From Oxalobacteraceae bacterium CAVE-383 (GTDB lineage: Bacteria > Pseudomonadota > Gammaproteobacteria > Burkholderiales > Burkholderiaceae_D): a DNA stretch of 64,000 nt. The DNA lies in NCBI GenBank assembly GCA_004134995.1, contig REGP01000002.1, positions 930,001 through 994,000 on the forward strand, written 5' to 3'. The translations under genes and the position numbers were made by a program. Within the stretch, counting starts at the first letter, position 1, and each line of letters begins with the position of its first letter. Below, piece after piece: positions 8,791-19,144 of the stretch. The notes under the pieces are model-generated. The model did not search any database. It was not told where the DNA came from and was given only the letters and a program-made list of their open reading frames with translations.

Positions 8791-11010
8791 CTAATCTACC
8801 CGCTTGGCGATGTCGGCGCCGGTGCCGTTCAGCGTGGCGATCAGCACGCTCATGTCGTAGGGTTTTGGCAGAATGCGCACGCCTTTCGATGCCGCCAGCC
8901 GGTCCGAGTAACCGCTCGCCAGCACCACCTGCATTTCCGGGAACTGCCTGGCGGCCAGTTCGGCCAGGTCGATGCCGCTGAGCGTGCCCGGCATCACCAC
9001 ATCCGAAAACATCACGTCGAAATGCCGGCCGCTTTGCAAGGTGCGATAGGCTTCGTCGCCGCTGGCCGCGGTTTCGACCTTGAAGCCGGCATTGGCCAGC
9101 GCCGGTTCGACCACTTCGCGCACCAGCACGTCGTCTTCCACGAACAATACCGAACCGCCGCTGCGCGTGGCGCTCCGCTCGACATCCGCATCCGCGCCGG
9201 GGCGCGGCGATTCCAGCGTGCGCGCCATGTAAATGGTCACGCAGGTGCCGATGTGGGGTTTGCTCTCCAGCGTCAGCACGCCGCCGGCCTGCCTGGCGAA
9301 GCCGTAGGCTTGCGGCAGTCCCATGCCCGACCCCTTGCCGACCGCCTTGGTCGAGAAGAACGGCTCCAGGGCCATGGTCAGCACTTCGCTGTCCATGCCG
9401 CTGCCGCTGTCGCTGATGGTCAACTGGACATAGTCGCCGGCGCGCAGATCCGGGCGATCTTCCCTGATGGTGACATTGGAGGCGGCGATATCGAGGCGGC
9501 CGCCTGCCGGCATGGCGTCGCGCGCATTGATGACGATATTGAGCACGGCCAGTTCGAATTGCAGTGTATCGATCTTGACCGGCCACAGGCCGGCGTCGAC
9601 CTGGATCAGCAATTCGATATCCGAGCGGATCGCGCTGTCGAGCAAGGGCCGCACGATCTTCAGCTGGTGCTCCAGCGCGCAGACTTCCAGGCGCGAATCC
9701 TGCGTGCGGCCGAATACCGCCAACTGGCCGGTCAGTTCGGTGGCGCGCTTGATCGCGCGCTGGCAGGCTTCCAGCGCATTCGCGGCGCGTCCTTCCTGCG
9801 CCGACAGCCGCACCACATGCAGGCCGGTATTGAGGGCCTGCAATACGTTATTGAAATCGTGCGCGATGCCGCCGGTCAGCCGGCCCAGCGCTTCCAGTTT
9901 CTGCGCCTGCAGCAAGGCGCGCTGCGAACGCGCCGTGGCCGAGACCGCTTCGGCCACCTGGATTTCCAGTTCCGCCTTGCTATCCAGAAGACGCTCGCTT
10001 GCGTGGCGCATTTCGCGGGCGACCGCATCGATTTCGACAATGCCGCTGCGGAATTCCGGCACGGCTTCGCCGCGTCCCAGCCGGCCCGCCGCACTGCGCA
10101 ACGCCTCGATCGGTTTCGAGGTGCGGTGCGCCAGGTAAAGCGCGCCGAGCATGGCCAGCGCGGCGAACGCCAGCCAGATGCAGGACAGCAGCATGATTGC
10201 GTGTATCGCCGAAGCGCGGATGATGGATTTCGGCACGCTGACGATAAACGTCCATCCCGACAGCGGCGCGCGGCTGAAAAAGGCCGTCATGTTGACGCCT
10301 TCCAGGCTGGGGCCGTCGTAGCGGCCTTCGGCTTCGGTCGTCGCCAGGGCGGCGAGCCGTTGCGAGATCGGCTTGCCGACCAGGTGTTCCGGGTCCATCG
10401 AGCGCGCCGCGACGATGCCGTTGCGGTCGACGATGGTGCCGACCCATTCGGCGGGCAGGTTCTGGCCGGTGAAAATGGATTGGAAACGGCTGACGAAGGT
10501 GCCGGAATTGAGGTAGTACAGCGCCACGCCGTTGCGTTTGATCGGCACCTGCACCGCGACGCTGTAGGCATGGCCGACCGGCGCCATGAAGACGTTGCTG
10601 ACCACGGTGGCGTCCGGTCCGGATTCCGCGCGCAGCGCCATCAGTCCCTTCGATTTCGGCAGATCGGCGCTACCCTCCGGCGTGCGGGTATTCATCAGCT
10701 CCTGGCCTTCCAGGTCGGTCAGGAAAATATTGGTTTCCTGCGTGGTGGCGATGGCGCGGGCATGGCGTTGAAAGGCCGGCAGATCGCCGTTGTCGATGGC
10801 GGGAGACAACGCCAGCGTGTGCAGCAAAGCCTCGCGACTGGTTATTTCCTTGTCCAGCAGCGAAGCCAGCGCGCGCGCCGTTTCCTGCATGCTTTTTCTG
10901 AACGCGATCTGCTCTTCGCTGTAAAGATAAAAAATGCCGAGCGCCGACACCAGGAACGCCGGGACCAGTACCGCCAGGACTATATACAGCAACCAGGTAC
11001 GAGTGCGCAT
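8791..11010 (-). CDS. Hybrid sensor histidine kinase (Cache - HAMP - HisKA - HATPase - receiver)
   Basis: 739-residue inner-membrane kinase. A first membrane helix (residues about 8-28) is followed by a roughly 250-residue periplasmic Cache-type sensor (containing ALSPAIDNGDLPAF and the late GWTFIVSVP). A second membrane helix (LLSCIWLAFAALAMLGALYL), a HAMP-like linker and a coiled coil come next. The phospho-acceptor box is GGIAHDFNNVLQAL. ATP-binding boxes are NIVINARDAMP, SDSGSGMD and GKGSGMGLPQAYG. The C-terminal receiver begins VLFVEDDVLVREVV and has the phospho-Asp in DVMFSDVVMPG. It lacks a separate DNA-binding response regulator nearby, so output is unclear. Sensors with this Cache type usually detect small metabolites. 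Confidence 0.92.
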   Translation of the reverse strand: MRTRTWLLYIVLAVLVPAFLVSALGIFYLYSEEQIAFRKSMQETARALASLLDKEITSREALLHTLALSPAIDNGDLPAFQRHARAIATTQETNIFLTDLEGQELMNTRTPEGSADLPKSKGLMALRAESGPDATVVSNVFMAPVGHAYSVAVQVPIKRNGVALYYLNSGTFVSRFQSIFTGQNLPAEWVGTIVDRNGIVAARSMDPEHLVGKPISQRLAALATTEAEGRYDGPSLEGVNMTAFFSRAPLSGWTFIVSVPKSIIRASAIHAIMLLSCIWLAFAALAMLGALYLAHRTSKPIEALRSAAGRLGRGEAVPEFRSGIVEIDAVAREMRHASERLLDSKAELEIQVAEAVSATARSQRALLQAQKLEALGRLTGGIAHDFNNVLQALNTGLHVVRLSAQEGRAANALEACQRAIKRATELTGQLAVFGRTQDSRLEVCALEHQLKIVRPLLDSAIRSDIELLIQVDAGLWPVKIDTLQFELAVLNIVINARDAMPAGGRLDIAASNVTIREDRPDLRAGDYVQLTISDSGSGMDSEVLTMALEPFFSTKAVGKGSGMGLPQAYGFARQAGGVLTLESKPHIGTCVTIYMARTLESPRPGADADVERSATRSGGSVLFVEDDVLVREVVEPALANAGFKVETAASGDEAYRTLQSGRHFDVMFSDVVMPGTLSGIDLAELAARQFPEMQVVLASGYSDRLAASKGVRILPKPYDMSVLIATLNGTGADIAKRVD

Positions 11011-11106
11011 CGAGGTGGAGCGACCTTTCTTTCAGGTAATTGGAGCGAAGGCGGGTTCTGTATTATAGAGAATGACGGAATTTGAGGAAATCCGTTCAAA
11101 ATTACG

Positions 11107-11146
11107 AAAAAAAACGACACCGCAACAAGTGCGGTGTCGTTTTTTT
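11107..11146. terminator. Bidirectional intrinsic terminator
   Basis: A ten-base perfect stem ACGACACCGC / GCGGTGTCGT with a seven-base loop, preceded by eight A and followed by seven T. It therefore terminates on both strands. On the minus strand it sits just after the end of the Mo-hydroxylase operon and upstream of the kinase gene, separating the two. Confidence 0.9.
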
Positions 11147-11184
11147 GGCGGGGTCAGGACCGGGATCGCCGGACCGTGCCTGCC

Positions 11185-13533
11185 TCAGGTTTTTGCCAGT
11201 TGATTCCGGATCGGCAATTCGCGGATGCGCTTGCCGGTGGCGGCGAAGATGGCGTTGCACAATGCCGGTGCAATCGGCGGCGTGGCCGGTTCGCCGACGC
11301 CGCCGAGTTCGGTGTCCAGGCCGTGCGTCACCAGATGCGTGCGGATTTCGCGCGGCGCGGCGGCCGCGCGCATGACTTCGTAGTCATGGAAGTTGCTCTG
11401 TTCCACGCGTCCGTTCTTGAACGAAATCTCGCCGCTGATCGCCAGCCCCAGGCCCATGATGCAGGCGCCTTCGATTTGCGAACGGATGCGGTCCGGATTG
11501 ATCTGCGGGCCGCAGTCCATCGCAATGTCGACCTGCGCGATCTCAAGCTCGCCGTTGGGCTTGACCGAGACTTCGATCACCGCCGCCACATACGTCACGA
11601 AACTGTAGGTCACCGCCAGGCCCAGCCCGCGCCCCTTGGGCAGTTTGCGGCCCCAGCCGGCCTTGGCGGTGGCGACTTCGATCACATTGCGCATGCGGCC
11701 GATATCCACCGGATAGCGGTCCGGCGATTCGCCGTAGTTCCAGCCGTCGGCCATGCTGCGCGGATCGATCTTGCGCGCCGGTCCCAGCAGATCGAGCAGA
11801 TATTGCTTGTGATCGCGCCGCGCCGCATGCGCCAGTTCGGCCGCGAACGACTGGATCGCAAACGCGTGCGGAATATTCGAGACCGAACGGAACCAGCCGA
11901 TGCGCGCATGCGCTTCGACGTCGGGCACTTCGACGCGGATGTTGGGAATCGCGAACGGCACGTTGACCGCCGACATCGACAGCTCGAACGGCGCCTGGGT
12001 CTTGGCGCCGGCGGCGAAGGTCGATGCGATGGTCGGCGCGGCGGTGCGATGCAGCCATGCGGTCGGGCGGCCCTTGGCGTCCAGCGATGCTTCCAGCCGC
12101 TCCACCGAAACCGTATGCAGGTAGTCGTGCTGCAGATCGTCGTCGCGGGTCCAGGTGACCTTGACGGGAACGCCTTTCATGGCCTGCGACAGCAACGCCG
12201 CTTCTGCCGCGAAATCCGGTTTCGATTTGCGGCCGAAGCCGCCGCCGAGCAAGGTCACGTGCACGGTCACGTCTTCCGGCTTCATGCCCAGCAGCCGGGC
12301 CACGGTGGCGACGGTCGCCTGCGGCGCCTGCACCGGCGCCCAGACTTCGCATTTGCCGTCGACGATGCGGGCGGCGGCAGCCGGCGGTTCCATCGTGGCA
12401 TGCGCCAGATGCGGCAGATAATATTGGGCCGAGAATTTATGCGTCGAGGCCGCCAGCGTATCGACGGTCGCGCCCTGGTCGCGCACCGCCTTGGCCGGGC
12501 TGTTGGCGGCCTGTTCCAGGGTCTTGCGGAATTCGGCCGAATCGTAGCTGCCGTTGGGGCCGTCGTCCCATTCCAGTTTCAGCGCTTCGCGGCCTTTCAT
12601 GGCGGCCCAGGTGGTCTTTGCCAGTACGGCGACGCCGCCCAGCGGATTGAACAGGGCCGGCGGCGGGCTGCCCTTGAGTTCGATCACCTGCACCACGCCC
12701 GGCACGTTCATCGCGGCCGTTTTGTCCACGCTGACAAGTTTGCCGCCGAAGACCGGCGGACGCGCGATGACGGCGTACAGCATGCCGTCCAGGCGGGTGT
12801 CGATGCCGTAATGGGTATTGCCGGTGACGATGTCGGTCAAGTCGATGCCGCGCGTATTGTTCTTGCCGATATAGCGGAATTCGCTGACGTCCTTGAGCTT
12901 GATGCTGTCGGCCGGCGGCACCGGTATTTTGGCGGCGTCCAGCGCCAGCGCGCCGAAACCGAGGCGGCGCCCGCTGGCGGTGTGAATCACTTCGTGATTG
13001 ACCGTCTTGACTTCGCCGGCCGCCACGCCCCAGCGCGCCGCGGCGGCGCTTTCCAGCATCGACCGGCCGGTCGCGCCGATATGGCGCATGGCGGCGAAGT
13101 GATGCCGCATGCTGCGCGAACCGTCGGTATCCTGGCTGCCGTAGCGGGCTTCATTGGCGTCGGCCTGCACCACGCGCACGCGGGCCCAGTCGGCGCCGAG
13201 TTCATCGGCGACCACCATCGGCAGGCTGGTGCGCACGCCTTGTCCCATTTCGGAGCGGTGCACGACGATGTTGACCGCGCCGTCCGCGCCAATGCTCAAA
13301 AACACCAGCACGTCCTGCACCAGTCCGCCGGGCATGGCGTCGGCGCCGAATTTGGCCGGCGCGGCATCGGCGGCCGCCACCAGGCCGCTCGAGCCGATCG
13401 TCAGCGCCAGGCCGGTCAGCGCGCCGGCGGCCTTGAGCAGATTGCGCCGCGCCGGCGAGGCGGGCGCGGAAATCATGGCAGGCGATCCTGCGGCAGGCGA
13501 TGCTGCATCTGTTTCATCGAAAATGGTTTTCAT
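11185..13533 (-). CDS. Molybdopterin-binding large subunit of an isoquinoline 1-oxidoreductase-like enzyme
   Basis: 782-residue subunit of the xanthine-oxidase superfamily, IorB type, which hydroxylates N-heterocycles or oxidises aldehydes at a Mo-cytosine-dinucleotide centre. A Tat-type leader ([18 protein letters not shown], residues about 27-45) shows export as a folded protein. Family blocks include [35 protein letters not shown] and the late [19 protein letters not shown], whose Glu is the catalytic base. The frame is open to 13746, but the ATG at 13533 gives the Tat leader and overlaps the upstream gene's stop (ATGA), so it is chosen. No FAD subunit is present, as in IorAB. No cytochrome c acceptor or Mo-cofactor chaperone is seen nearby. 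Confidence 0.9.
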   Translation of the reverse strand: MKTIFDETDAASPAAGSPAMISAPASPARRNLLKAAGALTGLALTIGSSGLVAAADAAPAKFGADAMPGGLVQDVLVFLSIGADGAVNIVVHRSEMGQGVRTSLPMVVADELGADWARVRVVQADANEARYGSQDTDGSRSMRHHFAAMRHIGATGRSMLESAAAARWGVAAGEVKTVNHEVIHTASGRRLGFGALALDAAKIPVPPADSIKLKDVSEFRYIGKNNTRGIDLTDIVTGNTHYGIDTRLDGMLYAVIARPPVFGGKLVSVDKTAAMNVPGVVQVIELKGSPPPALFNPLGGVAVLAKTTWAAMKGREALKLEWDDGPNGSYDSAEFRKTLEQAANSPAKAVRDQGATVDTLAASTHKFSAQYYLPHLAHATMEPPAAAARIVDGKCEVWAPVQAPQATVATVARLLGMKPEDVTVHVTLLGGGFGRKSKPDFAAEAALLSQAMKGVPVKVTWTRDDDLQHDYLHTVSVERLEASLDAKGRPTAWLHRTAAPTIASTFAAGAKTQAPFELSMSAVNVPFAIPNIRVEVPDVEAHARIGWFRSVSNIPHAFAIQSFAAELAHAARRDHKQYLLDLLGPARKIDPRSMADGWNYGESPDRYPVDIGRMRNVIEVATAKAGWGRKLPKGRGLGLAVTYSFVTYVAAVIEVSVKPNGELEIAQVDIAMDCGPQINPDRIRSQIEGACIMGLGLAISGEISFKNGRVEQSNFHDYEVMRAAAAPREIRTHLVTHGLDTELGGVGEPATPPIAPALCNAIFAATGKRIRELPIRNQLAKT

Positions 13534-14033
13534 TTTGCGGCTCCCGCGGCTCTGGCTTTTGTTGAAGCGACATCTTGGGAAACATTCCTGGCGGCATCCT
13601 TGATCGCGGCATGAATGCGCGTATAGGTGCCGCAGCGGCAGATGTTGCCGTTCATGGCGTCCCTGATCTGCTGGTCGCTCGGGTGCGGCGTCTTGTGCAG
13701 CAGCGCCGTCGCCGACATGATCTGGCCGGACTGGCAATAGCCGCATTGCGGCACGCCGAGGTTCTGCCAGGCCTGCTGGACCGCCAGGCCGACGTTATCC
13801 TGGGAAACCGCTTCGATGGTGGTGATTTTTTTGCCGACGGCGGCCGAAATCGGCGTGACGCAGGAGCGGATCGCCTCGCCGTCGAGATGCACGGTGCAGG
13901 CGCCGCACAGCGCCATGCCGCAGCCGAACTTGGTGCCGGTCATGCCGAGCTGGTCGCGCAGGGTCCACAGGATGGGTGTGTCTTCAGGCAAGTCGACTTG
14001 ATGCTGCTTGCCGTTGATGGTGAGCGTTGTCAT
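13530..14033 (-). CDS. [2Fe-2S] small subunit of isoquinoline oxidoreductase-like enzyme
   Basis: 167-residue iron-sulfur subunit carrying electrons from the Mo centre. The plant-type cluster ligands are [21 protein letters not shown], split as C-x4-C-x2-C and a later C. The C-terminal helical cluster has [11 protein letters not shown] and [10 protein letters not shown]. The ATG at 14033 gives [15 protein letters not shown], a standard start; an upstream in-frame extension to 14159 has no family resemblance. It is the first gene of the two-gene operon, with a four-base overlap to the large subunit. It has no Tat leader, so it is expected to be carried out with its partner. Confidence 0.92.
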   Translation of the reverse strand: MTTLTINGKQHQVDLPEDTPILWTLRDQLGMTGTKFGCGMALCGACTVHLDGEAIRSCVTPISAAVGKKITTIEAVSQDNVGLAVQQAWQNLGVPQCGYCQSGQIMSATALLHKTPHPSDQQIRDAMNGNICRCGTYTRIHAAIKDAARNVSQDVASTKARAAGAAK

Positions 14034-14252
14034 TGTTCTTCCCCCTCGGGTAATGGGTGAATCGAAATAGGTGGGAAGGGGATTATCTACCTGATTTGAA
14101 TTTGGCGTGCGGCGCCTGGTAATTATGCGATCTGATCGAATAAACATCGCGCCACGCAATAGCTGATTTCAGTGGCAGTCAACGGTATTGTTTACAGGAA
14201 AATGCTGATGTTAAGCCCTCTTTAAATCCTAAAATTTCAGTCGGAGTTTTTC

Positions 14253-16160
14253 TTGTTAATTCAATCCAGTCGTCTATCTTCAAGCACGCCTTCATTCACG
14301 CCGACATTTTTTCAAGTTCCGCCATCCACTTCCGTGGGATGCGAAAATCTCTCGTATTCGCCGCAACGCCACGGCATTCTGTCGGACTTCAAGAGAGACG
14401 ATGAATTTCCGTTGTTCGAAAAACAGTATCTTGCCCTGCTCGATGAATTCGCCGGGATTGCCCGGGATTACGATCTTGACGACGGCAGAATACAACTTGT
14501 GAAAATGCGGCTATTCGACGTGGAAGACGACTTCTACGGTGGACTGAAGGAAGTTCTGTTTGGCCAAGGGAAGCAATCTTTGGAAAAATTTGTTGCCCTG
14601 CTGGCGGACGATGCGATTCCGTTCATGACCCGGCGCACTGCGGCGGCGAACCTGATTGAAAGCATGGGCTTGTGCGCGGAAGGCACCGCCACTCATATGG
14701 CCATTGCCGCCAACGATCTGGCGTTGATCCGGAGCGGCGACGAAGTTTATCGATACAAGGAGGCCGTAATAAAACAGATCATCCGGGAATTTGTCGACAA
14801 GTCGCATCTGGGCAGATCCCCCAGCATGCAAATTCACGGCATCAACCGGATTTCCAACGCGCTGGCGGACCGGTTCGGGCTGGCGCTTCAAAAAGATCGC
14901 TGGACAAAAGACCTGTCGATAACGGCGCATGATATTGAAGCTTGTGGAAAATATATTCTCGATAAGCTGACGCCGGCCAGCCTTGTCCGCCATTTCGCTG
15001 AAAATTGCCTCTCTGAATTCACCAGTACCATGCAATCCTGCTTCCGGGACGCCAAATCGGGCGACAGCGCGGAATGTTTTGATTATGCCCGGTTCAGCCA
15101 ACAATTTACGGTCGCCCTCATACCGCTGCAAGACCGCTATGGCAGCATCAGCCTCCGCAGCCTGGGCAGTTTCGACGGCGGCGAGACGCACTTTCGCATC
15201 TACAAGGATCCCGTGCCGCTCGCGCGCGAAATACTGGCTTCATTAACGTGGGCGGGACAGATCGAAGGCGGTTCGCCGCGCCATCTTTACGACGCCATCC
15301 AGGGCGACACCGCCATCACCATCGAAAGCGAGGATGGCATGATTTGGGCGACCGAAGACGGCCAGCCGGTTCCACTGACGGCCGAACATCTGCGTTCGAT
15401 CGTGCCGGATAAAAGCATGAGCGATCATAATCGCGTCGTGGCAACGGTCATCAGGAATTCGTCGACCGAATCGCTGATCGAAAATCTGTCGCCTGAGTGG
15501 CTGGGAAAGGTCAGCATTGAGCAATTGCTGTTGAAAACAGGATTCCCTGCCTTCATGCGGTTCGCTGAGAAGCATCAGGCGTTCCTTGAACAAAAATTTT
15601 CTCTGGGCCTGCCAAAAATCATCGTCAAGCATGGTGATGCGGCCGCGTTCAAGAAATATATGGCCGGCCATCCCACGCTGTTCGCGGCCAACGATGCCAT
15701 GGGGATTGTGAACCAGTTCTGGTTTCACGCAGGAAAGGGGGAGGATCTGGGGATGCTGGAAGCCGTTGCCGATGTGGTGATGCGGCACATAACGCCGGAG
15801 ACCAAGATCCATCAATCGTTTCTGAAAGATATGTCGAAATGGATGCGCGACTGCCTGGAATGTCCCGATAAATCCAAAGCGCGTGACAGTGCGGTCTTCA
15901 TTTCTCTGCTGGGAAATATATTTATCAAAGCGCGGGAAAACAATCTGATTACTTCCCCGGAGTTGGCTTCCCACCTGTTATGCGATGAAAGCGGTAGCCC
16001 GGGTTTGCATATGGGCTTGGCCGCCGGAAACCATCAACAGCTCATCGCATACCGGGAAATCCTGTCGCGGGCGGCAGATAAAGGCTTCCTGGATGCATCT
16101 TGGAAAACGGAATTGCCGGCGGCGTTTCAGCAAATGCCCATCGCGGAGTCCAACATGTAA
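14253..16160 (+). CDS. Large protein of unknown function, island paralogue A
   Basis: 635 residues, no signal peptide or membrane segment. I do not recognise a function. It is a diverged paralogue of the two proteins that follow. Shared features are an N-terminal motif FTPTFFQVPP (residues 15-24) in a Ser/Thr/Pro-rich leader, then EVLFGQGKQSLEKFVALLAD, GLCAEGTATHMA, and GINRISNALADRFGLAL with the downstream LTPASLVRHFAENCLSEF. The C-terminus has one clear repeat unit (from HLLCDESGSPGLHMGLAAG) and ends early, so it has far fewer repeats than its relatives. The start is a TTG with GGAG six bases upstream (14243-14246); no in-frame ATG lies near. Base composition is visibly more AT-rich than the flanking Mo-hydroxylase genes. 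A secreted effector role is possible but unproven. Confidence 0.7.
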   Translation: MLIQSSRLSSSTPSFTPTFFQVPPSTSVGCENLSYSPQRHGILSDFKRDDEFPLFEKQYLALLDEFAGIARDYDLDDGRIQLVKMRLFDVEDDFYGGLKEVLFGQGKQSLEKFVALLADDAIPFMTRRTAAANLIESMGLCAEGTATHMAIAANDLALIRSGDEVYRYKEAVIKQIIREFVDKSHLGRSPSMQIHGINRISNALADRFGLALQKDRWTKDLSITAHDIEACGKYILDKLTPASLVRHFAENCLSEFTSTMQSCFRDAKSGDSAECFDYARFSQQFTVALIPLQDRYGSISLRSLGSFDGGETHFRIYKDPVPLAREILASLTWAGQIEGGSPRHLYDAIQGDTAITIESEDGMIWATEDGQPVPLTAEHLRSIVPDKSMSDHNRVVATVIRNSSTESLIENLSPEWLGKVSIEQLLLKTGFPAFMRFAEKHQAFLEQKFSLGLPKIIVKHGDAAAFKKYMAGHPTLFAANDAMGIVNQFWFHAGKGEDLGMLEAVADVVMRHITPETKIHQSFLKDMSKWMRDCLECPDKSKARDSAVFISLLGNIFIKARENNLITSPELASHLLCDESGSPGLHMGLAAGNHQQLIAYREILSRAADKGFLDASWKTELPAAFQQMPIAESNM

Positions 16161-16271
16161 GCCCTAACAGGTCCTGCAACATTTCCATGTAATGGATCAT
16201 TGTCATCCGCGGCAGCCGGTCCGCCCTCCGGGCCGCTGCCGCACGATAGACAGTTCGATTACAGGAATCCA

Positions 16272-19130
16272 ATGAACCCCAGCTTTTCACCCGCGGCATC
16301 TTCCGCCATCTTCCATCCTTCCGGATTTACGCCGGATTTTTTCAAACCGCTTCCGCCGCCGGCCGCCGATGCCGCCGAAGGGATTTCGTTCCCGCGGCAT
16401 GCGGGCGAAACCATCGCCGAGTTCCGGCAATCGGCGGATTTTCCCGGCTTCAAGCGGGAGTTCATGGCGCACATTGAATGCATCAAGCAATTCGCCACCG
16501 AATATCTGGGCGACGAAGCGCATGGCGTGCACGTCGCGTTCGATGAATTCACCGGAAAGCTGTTCGATGACGGAAGCGATTTCTTCGAGGGCGAGGAAAA
16601 CATTCTGTACGGCGTGGGCAAACGTTCGCTGGAACAGCTTTCGGTCCGGCTGGCCGATGCAGGCATCGAACCGGCGCGCCGGCAAACCTGCGTATTGGAA
16701 CTCGCCGAGGGTATCGGGCAATGCGCCGGCGGAGCGGCGGTGAATCTGGCCGAGGCGGCGCAGTCCTTGCAATCGGCGCATGAAAGCCAGTTTTTGCGCG
16801 CCAAGAACGAAGTGGCCACGGCCTTGATTACCGAAGCGTATCTGCATCTGACGGCAGAGCCGGCGCCCGTCGCGTTCACGCTCAAGATCGGCGCAATGCC
16901 GGTGCCGCGGATTCCGGTTCAATTCGAAATTCATTGCGCCACGTCCCTGCGCAATGCAGTGGCGGAATGCCTGGGGTTGGCAAAACATGTGGATCACGTT
17001 GCGGACAACTGTGAATTCTCTTCCGAAGCCATCGGCTATTGCCTGCAATACATATCGCAACGCTTGACGGCCGCGGGACTTGCCAAAGGATTGGCGGAAA
17101 AATATCTGCACGACTTCCGGCAACCTGTGGCCGCCGCGCTCGCGCAAGACACAGTGGGGACGGCAAGCGGCATCATGCACGGAGATGGCGATCGGGTATT
17201 CAAGTATCGAAAATGGAGCGGCCGGTTAGCCGATGCGAGGGAAACGCTGAAAGGCTATGGCGAAGTCCGCATGGTGAGCCTGATCACGGCAGTGGGTCCG
17301 CATCGCCGCAAGTTCCGGCTGAACGCCGATTCGACACTGGTCGCGCTCGACATCCTCGATTACCAGCGGCGCAACGGCGCGGTGGCGGCATCGTATCGCC
17401 CTGAAACGCTGATGCATTGGCGTCACGGCGAAAAGGAAATCAGCATCCAGTATATTGCCGAACAACTCGCCTGGGCGGTCGAAAACGGCGAAGCCCGCCT
17501 GCTTGACACAAAACATCTGATGCTGATTTCGCCGAAGGATTTTCAAGGCCGCGAGAGAACCGCGGAACTGATCGCCGCCAATGTCCGCAAGAATTCATCG
17601 CCTGAAGTGCAGCAGGCTTGCCTGTCGCCGGAATGGCTGTCCGTCCTGGACTGCGCCGATGTATTCGCCGCATGGACGCCGGCCGCGCTCTCGCTCTACC
17701 TGAAGCGGCATGCGATGCGTATCGCCATGCTGCCGCGTTCCGGTTTTCTCTCGATTGTCAAAGGCGTCGCCGCTTGCGGCAGCAAGGCCGATCTCGATAT
17801 GTGCGTACCGCATGGAAGCGTCATGTTCGAGGCGCCTGCCGGGAGCGCGCCGCCGGATTTTTTCCGGATTGCGCTACTGCGCGGGGATGTCCTGATATTC
17901 AATGCGGTGCTGAGGCGCTTTGAAGAAGGCATGAGCAAGAGCGACCGGATAAGACGGCAGGCCGGGGCCATTATTGCGTCCGCCGATGCGCAAGGCGTCG
18001 TTGCAGCGGCCGGCGCCTATCTGAAGCCCGGACATAATCCGGTTCTTTCCGCGTATCACAATATTGCAATGCGCGCGGTGCGCAATCGGCTGATGACGGC
18101 CGCGCAGTTCGAAGACATCCTCGCGGCAAAAAATGGTCGGGGAACGGCGGGGCTGGTGTTCGCCATAAAAAACGACGATTGCGAAAAAATCCGCGAATTC
18201 GGTGCGATCCTCCTGGATGCGTTCGCTTGCGGCCTGCTCGACAGTGCGCAGTGCGCGAAACTGCTGAGCGCCCCAACGCGGGCAGGCATTCCGGCCTTGC
18301 TGATTGCCGTTCGCGAAAATCTTTCCGACGCCATCACGGTTTTTGGCGGCGTCGTGATAGCGGCAAATATCAGCAAGGCGATCAATCGCGGGCAAGCGTT
18401 TTCATTGTTGTCGGCGCATGCGTGGGCGGATTGCTCGGCCCTGGCGTTCGCCGCGGCATCCGGAAAATGCAATGCAGTGCTGGGATTCGGCAAGGTGATC
18501 GCAGTCGCTGCATCGAAAGGCGTGCTGACGAATGCGCAGGTGTACAGGTTGTTGCAGGGCCGGCCCGCCTTGGGCCAGCAGTTGCTGGAAATGGCCTTGT
18601 GCCTGGGCCATTTCGATGCCGTCAAGGCCTTGGGCAATCTCTATCTGAATCTGTATATGGAAGGCTTCCTGGACCGCGGCCAGATTCGCGCCCTGCTGAG
18701 CGGGAAGACCAGCGAGAGCACGCAGGAATTGATCGGCGTGCTGACGCATGGCCGCGATGCCGAAGCGGCAACCGCCTTGCTGGGCAACATTATCGTCACA
18801 GCCGAATGCATCCTGAACGATAACGATGACCCCACCCCTCTCTTCTTGTCCGCGGCGAACGCAAGTCCGTCCATCGATCTGCGCACCCTGGCGGTGGCGC
18901 GGTCCAGCCCGGCTCTTCGCGCATTGGCCGCGGATATGCGCGCACTATGCGATCAGGTCGAATCCGGGCTGGCGGTTTGCGGGCATGTCCGGGCGCAATT
19001 CGGCATACTCGCGCAGCAAATGCTGAGAAGCCGGATAGGACTGTTTTTCGATCCCGGCGAGCCGGCCGAAGGGCCGAGGCTGTTTGCGGAGATATGGGAG
19101 CAATGGAAGCGGCTGGACCAAATACAATGA
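16272..19130 (+). CDS. Large repeat protein of unknown function, island paralogue B
   Basis: 952 residues from the ATG at 16272, supported by AGGAA at 16264-16267; a TTG at 16200 in the same frame lacks a site. The N-terminus has FTPDFFKPLPPP (19-30). The conserved block ENILYGVGKRSLEQLSVRLA, GQCAGGAAVNLA, SLRNAVAECLGLAKHVD and LTAAGLAKGLAEKYLHDF matches the other two island proteins. Residues 615-806 are four consecutive repeats of exactly 48 residues plus a fifth degenerate one, with the pattern LL-x6-G-x3-L-x2-A-x3-G-x3-AV-x2-FG. The repeats resemble helical, ankyrin/HEAT-like solenoids. From memory they also resemble repeats in ShET2/EspL-type bacterial toxins, which is a weak recollection. 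It lies 111 bases after paralogue A and converges on paralogue C. No signal peptide; function unknown. Confidence 0.75.
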   Translation: MNPSFSPAASSAIFHPSGFTPDFFKPLPPPAADAAEGISFPRHAGETIAEFRQSADFPGFKREFMAHIECIKQFATEYLGDEAHGVHVAFDEFTGKLFDDGSDFFEGEENILYGVGKRSLEQLSVRLADAGIEPARRQTCVLELAEGIGQCAGGAAVNLAEAAQSLQSAHESQFLRAKNEVATALITEAYLHLTAEPAPVAFTLKIGAMPVPRIPVQFEIHCATSLRNAVAECLGLAKHVDHVADNCEFSSEAIGYCLQYISQRLTAAGLAKGLAEKYLHDFRQPVAAALAQDTVGTASGIMHGDGDRVFKYRKWSGRLADARETLKGYGEVRMVSLITAVGPHRRKFRLNADSTLVALDILDYQRRNGAVAASYRPETLMHWRHGEKEISIQYIAEQLAWAVENGEARLLDTKHLMLISPKDFQGRERTAELIAANVRKNSSPEVQQACLSPEWLSVLDCADVFAAWTPAALSLYLKRHAMRIAMLPRSGFLSIVKGVAACGSKADLDMCVPHGSVMFEAPAGSAPPDFFRIALLRGDVLIFNAVLRRFEEGMSKSDRIRRQAGAIIASADAQGVVAAAGAYLKPGHNPVLSAYHNIAMRAVRNRLMTAAQFEDILAAKNGRGTAGLVFAIKNDDCEKIREFGAILLDAFACGLLDSAQCAKLLSAPTRAGIPALLIAVRENLSDAITVFGGVVIAANISKAINRGQAFSLLSAHAWADCSALAFAAASGKCNAVLGFGKVIAVAASKGVLTNAQVYRLLQGRPALGQQLLEMALCLGHFDAVKALGNLYLNLYMEGFLDRGQIRALLSGKTSESTQELIGVLTHGRDAEAATALLGNIIVTAECILNDNDDPTPLFLSAANASPSIDLRTLAVARSSPALRALAADMRALCDQVESGLAVCGHVRAQFGILAQQMLRSRIGLFFDPGEPAEGPRLFAEIWEQWKRLDQIQ
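18114..18689 (+). repeat. Four tandem 48-residue protein repeats
   Basis: Coding repeats inside paralogue B, residues 615-662, 663-710, 711-758 and 759-806, each exactly 48 residues. They begin DILAAKNGRG, KLLSAPTRAG, SLLSAHAWAD and RLLQGRPALG, and share Leu2-Leu3, Gly at about 10, FG or LG near 29-30, Gly near 40 and Gln near 46. A fifth unit starting ALLSGKTSES is degenerate. At DNA level they are well diverged, so this is an old expansion rather than a recent slippage array. Confidence 0.85.
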
Positions 19131-19144
19131 GGCTTTCGCTCGCC

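Noticed and set aside
8734-11085. Very long plus-strand open frame opposite the histidine kinase
   Set aside because: It is the mirror of a GC-rich gene with strong codon bias; it has no family similarity, an implausible composition rich in Arg, Gly and Gln, and no ribosome site.
11134-13614. 826-codon open frame opposite the Mo-hydroxylase genes
   Set aside because: Antisense shadow: low-complexity Arg/Gly/His composition, while the minus strand encodes a clearly conserved enzyme.
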